Below are positions 51,545 to 61,636 of a stretch of DNA of 64,000 bases, piece by piece. A program made the position numbers and the translations under genes. The notes under the pieces are model-generated. The model searched no databases and was not told the origin of the DNA. It was given only the letters and a program-made list of their open reading frames with translations. Position 1 is the first letter of the stretch. Each line of letters starts with the position of its first letter. The DNA comes from Cladocopium goreaui (Eukaryota; Sar; Dinophyceae; Suessiales; Symbiodiniaceae): the NCBI GenBank assembly GCA_947184155.2, contig CAMXCT020001659.1:62001-126000 (forward strand). The letters run 5' to 3'.

Positions 51545-51650
51545 TACCCTCTGGTAAACTAACATAGCTATGGAAAATCACCATTTTTAATGGGTAAATC
51601 CACTATTTCTATGGCCATTTTCAATAGCTATGTTAGTTTACCAGAGGGTA
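51545..51650 (+). mobile_element. Family 1 MITE, near-consensus copy
   Basis: TACCCTCTGGTAAACTAACA to TGTTAGTTTACCAGAGGGTA. Forward core with AATCACCATTTTTAATGGG, CCACTATTTCTATGG and CCATTTTCAATAGC. It serves well as the family reference. Confidence 0.95.
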
Positions 51651-51714
51651 TACCTACCACGTTGACCCAAGTGAGATTGCAGTGAACTGTTCACCAACAA
51701 GTAGCGAGTCCAAA

Positions 51715-51803
51715 ATGGGACACGCCGTCAGGGACTTGGAACCGTCGCCGGTCCGAACGTTTCCGGCGAGCTGGGAACGTCATTCGTGGAGCAACTGGGT
51801 GGA
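51715..51803 (+). CDS. Candidate first exon, ATG 51715
   Basis: MGHAVRDLEPSPVRTFPASW then ERHSWSNWV in a GC-rich island just after a MITE. Gly at position 2 would allow N-myristoylation, but the following residues do not fit that site well. It may be internal rather than a start. Unassigned. Confidence 0.35.
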
Positions 51804-51913
51804 AAGGCTCTAAGTTCGGGTGATTTTACGGGGCAAACGGGGTGAGATCATGGGACAACCATGGGAAAATGGTGATTTCATAGGAAAACCATAGGAAAAT
51901 GGGGATTTCATGG

Positions 51914-52048
51914 GATTCTGGTTGGTGGTGACTGGAACCATGGAATGGATGACATGACTTTCCAGAAACAGTTGGGAATGGAAAATCATCCCAACTGACG
52001 AAGTCCATCATTTTTCAGAGGGGTAGGTTGCAACCACCAACCAGGATT
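51914..52048. mobile_element. Family 2 MITE with 4-bp target duplication
   Basis: CTGGTTGGTGGTGACTGGAA (51918) to CAACCACCAACCAG (52044), flanked by GATT on both sides. Confidence 0.9.
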
Positions 52049-52109
52049 TACTTGCCTAAGTTGACTCAGTTCACTTGCTTAAAGATGGTTTCTGGGGGAT
52101 AGCTATAAT

Positions 52110-52220
52110 TACCCTCTGGTAAACATACAGTTTGCTATTGAAAATGGCCCAGTCGAAATAGTGGAATTTCCCATGAAAAATGGTGATTTTCCATAGCTAT
52201 TTTGACATAACCAGAGGGTA
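52110..52220 (-). mobile_element. Family 1 MITE
   Basis: TACCCTCTGGTAAACATACA to TTGACATAACCAGAGGGTA. The core combines the TTTGCTATTG and CCCAGTCGAAATAG cassettes. Confidence 0.88.
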
Positions 52221-52758
52221 AGGGCTGTATAAACCAACTTGTTGAGGGGAGGCCTCACCTTGTATGGTCGTTGGTGATGTTTTTTTTGAAGTGACCTGAA
52301 GGAGAAAACCTCAGCATTGCGTAAGAATCTTAACAATTGAGGGTTGATATATATATATATATATCCCATTGAATTATATACCAATATACCATGATATACC
52401 TATTTCATATATCTAATCATCATTCACCTGCAATGTTATCACGATAGGATATCCCCGAAATCTATTCTGGCAATATTGTTTGCCCATGTATTCCCATATT
52501 ACCATATGTCCTATGTGTGTTTGGCCCCCCGTATTATTGTGCTGTTATGAATTTCCCCTGTTGTGCCTTCTATTCATGGTTGAACCTGCAAATCATCCAA
52601 TTCTTCAGGTACTTATGCCTACTATATACTGTTGCCTGGTTTCCCCATGATGCCCATGTGATATCCGCACACGATATCCCCCATATTTCTTTTGGAAAAA
52701 CTGCAGTATTTGGGGTTCTGATCGACAATGAGTTATTGTTTCCATTGTCCCCACATAT

Positions 52759-52876
52759 GCGACTGTTTGGTGGTTTGGAACATGAATGGATTATTTTTCC
52801 ATTCAGTTGGAAATAGTACCCCCAACTGACGAACTCCATTTTTCAGAGGGGTATGTTGAAAGCACCAACCAGGCGA
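52759..52876. mobile_element. Family 2 MITE with 4-bp target duplication
   Basis: CTGTTTGGTGGTTTGGAACA (52763) to GAAAGCACCAACCAG (52872), flanked by GCGA on both sides, the most informative duplication of the family. Confidence 0.92.
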
Positions 52877-53668
52877 CCAAGCAAACCAATGAGGAATCAA
52901 TTTTCCCAAGAGATGGCCCAGTAATCATGGCTGCTTGCAGGATCCCCATGAGATTTGTACAACGATTCCCCCACATTTCATGATGGTCAAAACGAGTGGT
53001 TTTTCAGCACGTATCCCCTTGAGCCATTCACGCATGATATGCCCATTACAAGTCCATGTAAAATTTTTGTTGACAATTTTTATGGTGAATTCCCCACATA
53101 CGCGTTGCTGAAACATTCAAAACCCCAGTTTCATTCCACTTTAAACCCAAATTTTCTGACTCCAAGTTGCGAAACAGATTCTCCAGGGTCTTCAAGTTGC
53201 TTTGCCAAGGTTAGGAAGTGCCAAGTTGCAGCCGGGCGCTCTTCTCCGAGTTGACGAGGCTTGAAGTTGGCTTTATTGTGATCCACTTTGGTAAAGAATA
53301 AGGGAACAAGGGGGAATATGAGATTTAAGATCAGCCAGATGGCCAGATAATGATTGGTAATTGATAATGTCTGGATTTTTGTCTGGGTTGCCGTTACAGA
53401 TCCATATAGATTCTTGTTTTTTGCAGGGGTGGTTTAGCTAAACTAACTTAGCGGAGCAACAATCCACCCAGGTGAAGTTATCAGAAGTTCTCCACTTTGG
53501 ATAAGTCCATGGTGAAGATCGGATGGCTGTATATCCATGGCTAAAATTTGGTTCCTACAAACCCGTCCGGCGTAGATTCTTAGATTAGCTCACCAAAAAC
53601 CGGCTGGGTTAGTGAAGAACAGTTGTGACCTCCTTGCAATTTGCATCTTGGCCAAAGAAAAAGGGACT

Positions 53669-53788
53669 TACCCTCTGGTAATTTAATAGTTTGCTATAGA
53701 ACATCACCATTTTATAGCTGGGTAAATCAACTATTTCGACTGGGCCATGGCTTCCAGTTCGCAAACTGTAACAGATTACTAGAGGGTA
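53669..53788 (+). mobile_element. Family 1 MITE
   Basis: TACCCTCTGGTAATTTAATA to GTAACAGATTACTAGAGGGTA in pieces. Forward core with ACTATTTCGACTGGGCC. Confidence 0.85.
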
Positions 53789-53821
53789 TCACCATCATTA
53801 ATCACCATTAATCACCATTAA

Positions 53822-53945
53822 TCACCATTGTTCCATCAGAAAGTCACCAAAATCCATCGGGGATTCAGCATGATTCAACGTCGTTTCCCACGTGTCGAGG
53901 AGCATCGAGTATCTCTGGTCCTTCGGTGGCATTGAGGGCGACGCT
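53822..53945 (-). CDS. Candidate minus-strand exon
   Basis: On the minus strand it reads MPPKDQRYSMLLDTWETTLN then HAESPMDFGDFLMEQW. It shares a DTWxT word and the DNA word CCACGTGTC with the minus-strand segment at 59.9 kb, which may be another exon or a duplicated copy. Strand and splice sites are not proven. Confidence 0.35.
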
Positions 53946-53996
53946 AAAAAATGGTGTATGTCAATGATATGCGATGAGCAAGAACAATACCGGGAG

Positions 53997-54104
53997 TACC
54001 CTCTGGTTATGTCAAACATAGCTATTGAAATTGACCATAGAAATAGTGGATTTTCCCATTAAAAATGGTGATTTTCCATAGTTACGTTAGTTTACCAGAG
54101 GGTA
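53997..54104 (-). mobile_element. Family 1 MITE
   Basis: TACCCTCTGGTTATGTCAAA to CGTTAGTTTACCAGAGGGTA. Left and right ends carry different cassettes (TTATGTCAAACA versus ACGTTAGTTTACC). Confidence 0.9.
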
Positions 54105-54339
54105 TTAATATAATGTCAATGATAATGGATGATAATGGTGTATTATATGATATTTGTAATGCCATATCCTTATTGAGTTAACAATAATTACATAGGTACA
54201 TGTCAATGTTACACCATGTTATAATTCAATTAGTGATATACGATCAGCAAGAACAATGAGCACATTTTGAAGCTATTCAACTGGACTTGTCATGATTGAT
54301 GGTAGGGATCGAGGCAAATACACCAACAGATCTATGCTT

Positions 54340-54480
54340 CCGAACTCGGTTACTTGGTGGCTCATCCCACGAATCGCAAGTGGCTTATATCCCAGTTTCT
54401 TCAGTGGATTAGCCCTACTTCTCCCAAATTATAAGTGGGATATAAACCACTAAGTGGGATGAGCCACCAAGTATCTTCGG
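54340..54480. other. Inverted repeat TTACTTGGTGGCTCATCCCA
   Basis: CTTGGTGGCTCATCCCAC near 54353 and GTGGGATGAGCCACCAAG near 54453 are exact inverted repeats. AGTGGCTTATATCCCA and TGGGATATAAACCACT extend the pairing. Confidence 0.8.
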
Positions 54481-54734
54481 AGACTTTTGCGTTGTTTCTC
54501 CAATTGACCCGCCGGAGAGCTTGAAGAGTTTTCAGGTGCCATCATTTTTTGGATTTTTGGAAGATAGTTTCACCATGTTTCACCAATCAATATCTGAACG
54601 ATGTGGCAAACATATATGAGTGTCAGTTGATATATCAACTGATGAGCTTGAACATGTTGGGTTTACAGATCCTAGATCCATCTTGATCTTTTGTGGCAAC
54701 ATGCGACAGGGTGGCTTCATTTGACACTCCTGGG

Positions 54735-54936
54735 GGGGTTGGCTTCAGTGCCAGGAGGTCCTACCATCAATGGGGCGGATGTTTCCTCACGGTTTGGGGG
54801 TAGTTCAACCACCAAGCTCACTTTGCCAGAAGAGTTCGAAGGAATAAATTCACAGGCTCTATCCAGTTTCATGGGAGACACATGGAGACACCCGGTTTCA
54901 TTCTCAAATTTCCCACGGAACCAGCCACTCGATTGA
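54735..54936 (+). CDS. Candidate terminal exon
   Basis: GGLASVPGGPTINGADVSSR then FGGSSTTKLTLPEEFEGINS and QALSSFMGDTWRHPVSFSNF, ending in TGA at 54934. It reads as real protein. No domain recognised. Confidence 0.4.
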
Positions 54937-55030
54937 TCATTGTTTCCCCAACGTTGGATAGATTTGTTATGGTATTTTACATTATTTTACTGTACATAAC
55001 CCTTTCGTTGATCTTTCGTTGTTGTTGCTT

Positions 55031-55112
55031 TACCCTCTGGTAAACTGTTACATAACTATGGAAAATCACAATTTTCATGGGTAAATCCACTATTTCTGTG
55101 GGGGACCACAGG
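55031..55112 (+). mobile_element. Family 1 MITE left half, ending at a splice acceptor
   Basis: TACCCTCTGGTAAACTGTTA to CCACTATTTCTGTGGGGGAC. The element stops where the CACAG acceptor of the next exon begins. Confidence 0.75.
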
Positions 55113-55205
55113 TTCACCATGGCAAGCGAGGTGGACTTCGAGTTCTACCGCTTCTCCTTGTCCGAAGGGACCTTGGAGCTTGATGATCTGTATCTTGGAC
55201 GTTGG
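55113..55205 (+). CDS. Candidate exon (MASEVDFEFYRFSLSEG)
   Basis: Follows CCACAG|G. It reads FTMASEVDFEFYRFSLSEGT then LELDDLYLGRWEKR, with clear codon sense. ATG 55119 could be a start, or the exon is internal. It may form one gene with the exons at 57285 and 58588. Unassigned; the EFYRFSLSEGTLELDDL stretch looks like beta-strand and helix. Confidence 0.5.
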
Positions 55206-55277
55206 GAAAAAAGAACTTTGGTGGTTACCAAGGGATACCAAGGGAAAATCATAGAAACTGATTTCATCATTTGATAC

Positions 55278-55387
55278 TATACTGAGTGGTGGTTTGGAAC
55301 ATGTTTTATTTTCCCCAATAGTTGGGATGATGATCCAATCTGACTTTCATATTTGTCAGAGGGGTAGGTCAACCACCAACCAGTATA
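55278..55387. mobile_element. Family 2 MITE with TATA duplication
   Basis: CTGAGTGGTGGTTTGGAACA (55282) to CAACCACCAACCAG (55383), flanked by TATA on both sides. Confidence 0.88.
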
Positions 55388-55784
55388 TATCTGAGTTTGC
55401 GGGAAAAAAACGATTTTTCAGTGAAAGATGGTGATCGAATCAACTGAAAACCGAAACTCACTTGGCACCAGCAAGATGGCGGCATGCAAAATTGAACGCC
55501 ATATTGTCCAGGGCCTATACGAGCAGAAATGTCATGGCTGGAACACAATGGAACGCAAAAGATGAACAAGCACGGCTCAAGACTTCAAGAGCAGAACGAT
55601 GTGTCAAACCTGCACTGGTGAAGTTACAGCCAATAGATTTCATGGATTGGCTCAACCAAACAAGGCAATTCCAGGCTTCACAATCGATAGTCAATCCAAG
55701 ATTCTGGATTCGAAACCGCCAATCGAAACCGCTATGGCCATGTCTTATCAAACGCGGGATGGGTCTGCTGGATATAGTGCCAAT

Positions 55785-55893
55785 TAACGTCTGGTAATTT
55801 GTTGCATATGTTACATGTGGCCATTTAGTTGGATGATTTACCGAACTTAAAGATGGTGATTTTCCAGTTCGCTATGTTAGTTGTCCAGACGGA
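55785..55893 (-). mobile_element. Family 1 MITE, decayed
   Basis: AACGTCTGGTAATTTGTTGC on the left, TAGTTGTCCAGACGGATA on the right. Reverse core. Confidence 0.6.
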
Positions 55894-55936
55894 TAGTTAT
55901 ATCAAGTTGAATAGTTACATCCCAATTAAATTCCAC

Positions 55937-56058
55937 TACCCTCTGGTAAACTAACGTAGCGAACTGGAAAGATCCACCCATTTTTGATGGGAAAACTCAC
56001 TATTTCGACTGGGCCATGGCTTCAAGTTTGCAAACTGTTGACATAACCAGGTTGGGTA
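55937..56058 (+). mobile_element. Family 1 MITE
   Basis: TACCCTCTGGTAAACTAACG to GACATAACCAGGTTGGGTA. It uses GCGAACTGG on the left and GCAAACTG on the right. Confidence 0.8.
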
Positions 56059-56087
56059 AATCCCATGAGTCACTCAATAGGTGATTT

Positions 56088-56203
56088 ATTTTCCTGGTTA
56101 TGTCAACAGTTTGCGAACTTGAAAATGGTGATTTATTAAGTGGACTTTCCCATGAATAGCATGGTGATTTTCCAGTTCGCTATGTTAAATTACCAGAGGG
56201 TAT
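56088..56203 (-). mobile_element. Family 1 MITE, left end clipped
   Basis: Begins CCTGGTTATGTCAACAGTTT without CCCT and ends TTAAATTACCAGAGGGTA. It lies 30 bp from the previous copy. Confidence 0.75.
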
Positions 56204-56547
56204 TTTCATTCCGTTTGGATTGATTACTTGATATTCTTGAGGATGCTCTTGCTCAACCTTCAACCAGAGAAATATTGGATGGTTTTAGATGCGAACAGCG
56301 GAAAAAATGTGGAGTTTACCCACCATTTGTAGATTATTTATTTTCCTTTCAGAAAACCCTGGGTTTTCCACATCTTTTTGTATGTTTTCCCCAAGGTAAA
56401 TTCCATTAAACCACCATTAAATCCTATTAAACCTATGGGTTTTCCACCTTCTAAACTTGACAGTAAAACCACCAGGGAAAGCGCGTCCCAGTTTACGGCC
56501 CGTTGATGAAACATGGTGACTGGATCACCCACCGGATGAGTAATGGA

Positions 56548-56665
56548 TATCCTCTGATAAACCTAGAAAAAACGATGGAAAATCACCATGGAAAGTTAAT
56601 GGGTAAATCAACTATTTCGACTGGACCATTTTTAATAGCTAATTATGTTTGTTTGCCAGAGGGTA
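56548..56665 (+). mobile_element. Family 1 MITE
   Basis: TATCCTCTGATAAACC to GTTTGCCAGAGGGTA. Forward core with the TTTCGACTGGACC cassette. Confidence 0.75.
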
Positions 56666-56713
56666 ATCATGGCTAATAGTGCTTAACAATGCTTAGTAAT
56701 GCTTAATAATAAT

Positions 56714-56808
56714 CTGGTTGGTGGTTTGGAACCATGGAATTTCATGACTTTCCATATATTGGGAATTTCATCATCCCAACTGACGAAGTCCATCATTTTT
56801 CAGAGGGG
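56714..56808. mobile_element. Family 2 MITE, right end missing
   Basis: CTGGTTGGTGGTTTGGAACC through TTTTTCAGAGGGG, then unrelated sequence. Confidence 0.8.
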
Positions 56809-57284
56809 CCCAGCCTGCAAGTGGATTATGCTTGGGATTTTGATGATTTTGGACGGCCAGTTTCATTAGGATTTGTAATTTTGGGATCCCCCAAATCTGA
56901 CTAAAACAATCAGACCGCCACTCCTAGAAACGCCAAACGCATCTATCTTCCAGTAAATGAACATCGATGTAAGTCCACCGTTTTTATATATTTTCAGATC
57001 ATTTCCTAAGATCTAATGAAATCGGTTTCCATACCTCCGTTGCTTTACTGGGGTAACTTCAGATCCCAAAGAAGTTCATGTAAACTCTGACAAAAATGAA
57101 TCATTCAGATCCCCAGAAATGATGGTCAACTCCAAAATTTGGATGGTAACATCCCAATTTTCCATAACATCACCAAATTATTGCTGCTCAAATCCACTAT
57201 AATCAACGTTTTGCTGTTCAAATCCAGTTGTTTGCTGCTCAAATCCCACTTTTTTCTGGTGAAATCCGTTGGAAAAATCCCCAG

Positions 57285-57378
57285 GTACCTCTACGACGAG
57301 CTCTCCCAAACCTTGGACCTTACGGATCAACAGACGCTGCTGCAGGTCATGGAGGGATCTTTCTTTGGTCTTCCGGGA
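57285..57378 (+). CDS. Internal exon (YLYDELSQTLDLTDQQTL)
   Basis: The acceptor AATCCCCAG|G is strong. The frame reads YLYDELSQTLDLTDQQTLLQ then VMEGSFFGLPG, a clear amphipathic helix. One of the most convincing isolated exons in the window. The family is not recognised. Confidence 0.55.
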
Positions 57379-57421
57379 ACGTTGATGTTGCTTAATGATT
57401 CCCAAACTTTGTATGAAGTGT

Positions 57422-57730
57422 GATAGCTAAGTTGGTTTATAACTAGTACAACTGTTGGGATTAATATGATTAATGATTTATGTTGCTTACCCTCTGGTTA
57501 TGTCAACAGTTTGCTATTGAAAATGACCATAGAAATAGTGGATTTTCCCATGAATAATGGTGATTTTCCATAGTTATGTGAATGTTTACCATAGTTGGTT
57601 TATAACTAGTATAACTCTTGGGATTAATGATTTATGTTATGCTAGTTAGATAGAATGCTGAGGTATATCTATAGTTAGAGGGGTTATAAACCAACAAGCA
57701 AAAAATTGAGGGGCATCACTTTGTAGGGAT
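57422..57730. repeat. Family 3 long repeat with a family 1 MITE inside
   Basis: TAGCTAAGTTGGTTTATAAC ... GAGGTATATCTATAGTTAGA ... AAAAAATTGAGGGGCATCAC. A second copy is at 58765-58922. In this copy a family-1 element (57488) interrupts the sequence, and TTGGTTTATAACTAGTATAA occurs on both sides of it. Confidence 0.75.
57488..57593 (-). mobile_element. Family 1 MITE inside family 3 repeat
   Basis: TACCCTCTGGTTATGTCAAC on the left. The right end is decayed (GTGAATGTTTACCATAG). Confidence 0.75.
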
Positions 57731-57815
57731 CTTTGACGTTCTTTGGATTTTCAAGAAATGTGCAAAATTGTGCAAACAAACAGGGTTTCAGACTGGTGCA
57801 ACCCAAAAAAACTGA

Positions 57816-57925
57816 TACCCTCTGGTAATTTAACATAGCGAACTGGAAAATCACCATTTTGAATGGGTAAATCAGCTATTTCTATGGCAATTTTCGATAG
57901 CAAACTGTTAGTTTACCAGACGGTA
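57816..57925 (+). mobile_element. Family 1 MITE
   Basis: TACCCTCTGGTAATTTAACA to TGTTAGTTTACCAGACGGTA. Left cassette GCGAACTGG, right cassette GCAAACTG. Confidence 0.88.
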
Positions 57926-57989
57926 ATGATCCCCCAAAAAATAATATATTCAGCAATAATCATCAAGAAAAAACAGTTGAAAACCGATC

Positions 57990-58101
57990 ATATCTGGTTG
58001 GTGGTTTGGAACATGGCTTTTATTTTCCATACTATATGGGATGTCATCCTTCCCATTGACTCATATATTTCAGAGGGGTACGTATACCACCAACCAGATA
58101 T
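57990..58101. mobile_element. Family 2 MITE with ATAT duplication
   Basis: CTGGTTGGTGGTTTGGAACA (57994) to TACCACCAACCAG (58097), with ATAT on both sides. Confidence 0.9.
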
Positions 58102-58587
58102 CCTCGCTTTTGATTTTTCAATATCTTGCTTCCCCATGAATCTGGATAAAATTATCACGACGTCGCTGGCCAATGTCACTAGAAATGATGGCCAAATTTG
58201 CAGAACTCTTGAGGGTGTTGAATTTCTTTAATTCACCCACGTGGATGCAAGACTAAACCAAGGGTTCGACAGGGTGGGTATTCAGGGGGAACATAGGAAT
58301 TTGATCAACAAAATGTGTAAACAATCAACATCCACGCCTGGTAAACAACAAAACATTTACATCACATCAATCAAATTCTGAGTTATTCACATTTTTTTCT
58401 ATACCAACCTCGGAAAAAGTCGAGAAATCACAAATTTCACATCATATCGCTACATACGGTGGAAGAAATCCTGCACCAGTTGGTTTATCCCCTTATAATC
58501 CCATGATTTACAATGTTTCATAGTTAACGGTTGCCAACTGGTGCAGGATTTTGTGCCTCTTTTTTGCACCTCGATGGCCTCGGCCAG

Positions 58588-58734
58588 GCACGGTTAGGCG
58601 GTCCCGAAGTGCTGAGCAACTCTGGTGATGTGGCGCCCTGTGTGGATGGAAAGTCGGACACTTTCGTTGCGAACAGTGCTGGCGAAGTTGCTATGGAAAC
58701 CTTAGGAGATTGGAATTTGACCAAGAAAAAATAA
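58588..58734 (+). CDS. Terminal exon, unknown protein
   Basis: After CTCGGCCAG|G the frame reads ARLGGPEVLSNSGDVAPCVD then GKSDTFVANSAGEVAMETLG and DWNLTKKK, TAA. Good codon sense and GC content. It probably ends the gene with exons at 55113 and 57285. Confidence 0.5.
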   Translation, partial: ARLGGPEVLSNSGDVAPCVDGKSDTFVANSAGEVAMETLGDWNLTKKK

Positions 58735-58764
58735 TCCTGGATTTATTTATGCATGAAGCGTGAT

Positions 58765-58922
58765 AGCATGTGATAGCTAAGTTGGTTTATAACTAGTATA
58801 ACTCTTGGGATTAATATGATTAATGATTTATGTTATGGTAGTTAGATAGAATTCTGAGGTATATCTATAGTTAGAGGGGTTATAAACCAACAAGCAAAAA
58901 ATTGAGGGGCATCACTTTGTAG
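58765..58922. repeat. Family 3 long repeat, uninterrupted copy
   Basis: Matches 57422-57730 almost base for base outside the inserted MITE, including TTAGAGGGGTTATAAACCAA and GGGGCATCACTTTGTAGG. Confidence 0.85.
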
Positions 58923-59211
58923 GAATCTTTGACGTTCTTAGGATTTTCAACAAATGCGCAAACAAATAGCCACCATTTGGCTGGTGATTCAATGATAAAT
59001 GTATGATAAATATTAATGATAAATATATGATAAATCACCAACAAATGGATATTCAATTTTCAACCAAAAATCTGAGAAATCACCAAAGCCACCTGCTGTG
59101 CTACAGTATGGCCGCCTGCAACTATCCAAATCAGGCCCCCAAGCAGGGCACATACCCTTTGGTAAACGAACGTAGCTATGGAGAATCACCAATTCAAATC
59201 AATTGAATGGG

Positions 59212-59321
59212 TACCCTCTGGTAATTTAACAAAGCTATTGAAAATGGACCATAGAAATAGTTGATTTACTTATTAAACGATGGTGATTTTCCAGTTCGCT
59301 TTGTTAGTTTACCAGACGGTA
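59212..59321 (-). mobile_element. Family 1 MITE
   Basis: TACCCTCTGGTAATTTAACA to TGTTAGTTTACCAGACGGTA. A second left-end fragment (TACCCTTTGGTAAACGAACG) precedes it at 59153. Confidence 0.88.
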
Positions 59322-59342
59322 ATTCAATTTCCATTTCCATAG

Positions 59343-59449
59343 CTGGTTGGTGGTTTGGAACATGAATTTTATTTTTCAATTCAGTTGGGAAATTCATAAT
59401 CCCATTTGACTTTCATATTTTGCAGAGGGGTAGGTCAACCACCAACCAG
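59343..59449. mobile_element. Family 2 MITE
   Basis: CTGGTTGGTGGTTTGGAACA to CAACCACCAACCAG. Tetramers ATAG/ATAT. Confidence 0.88.
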
Positions 59450-59462
59450 ATATATTCTCTTA

Positions 59463-59532
59463 CACAGGCCTTATATGTGGTAGGTACATGTAGGTACCTC
59501 CAATCAATTGGATCCTGGAATGGCCATTGACC
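59463..59532. repeat. Family 4 half copy
   Basis: GGCCTTATATGTGGTAGGTA then GGTACCTCCAATCAATTGGA and TCCTGGAATGGCCATTGA. Right arm only. Confidence 0.7.
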
Positions 59533-59884
59533 ATAGCTATGTTAAATTACGATAGGCTATTGCCTTTATTGGAGCAGGTCACCTCACCGCCGATTTTGCG
59601 CTGTCGCGACGCCACATCCGTTGCATCAAACGGAAAAGGAAACATTTGTCGTAGCGGTACCTTATTTTCAGGGAGGGGGCATGTGCTTATTTCATCTTAT
59701 TTCAAGTAACTATGCAAATTGGTTTTAAGCACCGAAGATGTACAACAATCTGAATTGCCCATCGAAAATGGGGCTCTTGAGAAAGAAACCATGTGCAGAA
59801 ATGGCGGAGATTAGGTAAAAAGACGTGACATGGAGAATGAATCAACATGAATCAACTTGAATCAACATGAATCAACATGAATCA

Positions 59885-60055
59885 ACTGAACTTGGTGAAT
59901 CGACTTCCTAAGATACTTTGGATCGTTTTCCACGTGTCAAAAATGAGTATCACCAGGGAGCCGGAGTCCGTCCAGTTCCCATTGGGAGCCGAGCCATCCG
60001 GAACCCTAAGCGCTTGGTGAAACTCACCGCTTGAGTTCGCTTGGAGAATTGTTCG
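59885..60055 (-). CDS. Candidate minus-strand exon
   Basis: Minus-strand frame SSGEFHQALRVPDGSAPNGN then WTDSGSLVILIFDTWKTIQS and ILGSRF. Compare the DTWxT segment at 53.8 kb. Not recognised. Confidence 0.35.
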
Positions 60056-60102
60056 AGCCCATGAGATCCCTTGATATAAAAAATTGAGAAACATGGGCCA
60101 TA

Positions 60103-60207
60103 TACCCTCTGGTAAATAAACATAGACCCTGGCAGATAGGGGTTGGAAGACTAGTTTCCATTAAACATTGGTGATTTTCAGGGTCTATGTTTATTTACCA
60201 GAGGGTA
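60103..60207. mobile_element. Family 1 MITE, divergent-core subtype
   Basis: Ends TACCCTCTGGTAAATAAACA and TGTTTATTTACCAGAGGGTA are exact inverted repeats. The core is CCCTGGCAGATAGGGGTTGG, as at 7221. Confidence 0.92.
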
Positions 60208-60686
60208 TATCATCCCCAATCTTGGATTAGTAGTTTGCGTAATCCCCTTGTTTCTTGCTATAAAAGGAACATATATAACTAACCACAAGGAGCAACATAT
60301 TTTTTGTGGTCTATCAAAGATTGACCATGAATTTTGTGATCTGCACGTTCTCTCGGCAATGAGCAGTCTCAAAGAATGATTTTATAGAGATTTCCCACAT
60401 CATTTTCATCACTTCCAAGGGCTACGAAAAGTTCCCTGTCCACATCTGTCCACATATTCGTTCTGCCATCGCCCACAGTTGGATATACCTACAGTGGATC
60501 ATATTGGGGGATGGTTTTCATAAATTTTCCACGTGGCTTTAGAAAGACACATTGTAAAAGATTCCCCCTATGGGCTCCCCGGGCTCCCCTTTAGTGGCAA
60601 AAACAGCGTGATTTCTTGTGGATATTTCCTTAACCCAACTGGCCCCCCAATCCATGCAGATTAAAGGAAATCATTTTCAATCCATT

Positions 60687-60804
60687 CTGATTGGTGGTTT
60701 CAAACATGAATGGATTATTTTCCATTTCATATATGGGATGTCATCCGAAACCCATTGACGAAGTCCATCATTTTTCAAGATGGTGAAATTGCACCACCAA
60801 CCAG
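60687..60804. mobile_element. Family 2 MITE, TTTCAAACA subtype
   Basis: CTGATTGGTGGTTTCAAACA to TTGCACCACCAACCAG. Confidence 0.85.
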
Positions 60805-61071
60805 ATCATATTTATCTAACATACCTATGGAAAACCACAATTCTTAATGGGAACATCCACTATTTCTATGGTCATTTCCATATGTTTCCATCAGTGATGA
60901 TTTCAATCCATCCATTTTTTCAAGGACAGGTTTTTGGCGGCCTGCCAGCTTGGAATCAGCCTCCCTGAGGATACTAGATGTCACCTAGATGCAGGGCAAA
61001 ACATCGTTCTGAAGCTGGCCCCAGGCATTGGGGGTCAGGAAAATTGGGGATGTTTGAGAGTGGTGGTCATT

Positions 61072-61177
61072 TACCCTCTGGTAATTTAACATAGCTATTG
61101 AAAATGGCCATTTATAGTGGATTTTCCCATTGAAAATGGTGATTTTCCATAGTTATGTAACAGTTTACCAGAGGGTA
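61072..61177 (-). mobile_element. Family 1 MITE
   Basis: TACCCTCTGGTAATTTAACA to GTAACAGTTTACCAGAGGGTA in pieces. A left-end fragment TACCCTCCGGTAATCAAACA follows at 61204. Confidence 0.9.
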
Positions 61178-61545
61178 TGTTGATGGGAGTGTTTTAAGAT
61201 GGGATACCCTCCGGTAATCAAACATGGCTGGAAAATACGGCCATGATTGATGTAGGGAAAGTGACGATGAAGCAATGGATTGAGGGGGATCATAAATTTT
61301 AGTGTGCCTGACCCTTTGGTATTACAAGTATGTCAATTTTCATATGGCAAAAGATGAGCCAGCAGTTCCACTTGTAAGTGGATAATATATATATACATAT
61401 ATATATATAATTATAATATTATATATATATATATCACCATATTATATGCCACTTTTATATATATATATATGTTGGCCTTAATGTAGGCACATCCTCAGTT
61501 ATGGGGTTTACAAAAAACCACGGACAGGCTGTCCCTGGGACACCC

Positions 61546-61580
61546 TGCATGGCGCATGGCGCATGGCGCATGGCATGGCG
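61546..61580 (+). repeat. GCATGGC short tandem repeat
   Basis: GCATGGCGCATGGCGCATGG and two further partial units. Confidence 0.8.
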
Positions 61581-61597
61581 CCCATGGTGATATCATA

Positions 61598-61636
61598 GGG
61601 AGATGCTGAGTATCACTGGGTACTCAGCATCTCCCT
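61598..61636. other. Hairpin AGGGAGATGCTGAGTA
   Basis: 16-bp exact arms with the loop TCACTGG. A second hairpin with 19-bp exact arms (ACCTCCAAGTCATAGGGTG, 61685-61703 and 61736-61754) follows. Both share a neighbouring GGTGATATCATAG word. Confidence 0.9.

Noticed and set aside
55462..55797. 111-residue plus-strand frame as a gene
   Set aside because: A minus frame of similar length is open, there are no clear splice signals, and the composition is not persuasive.
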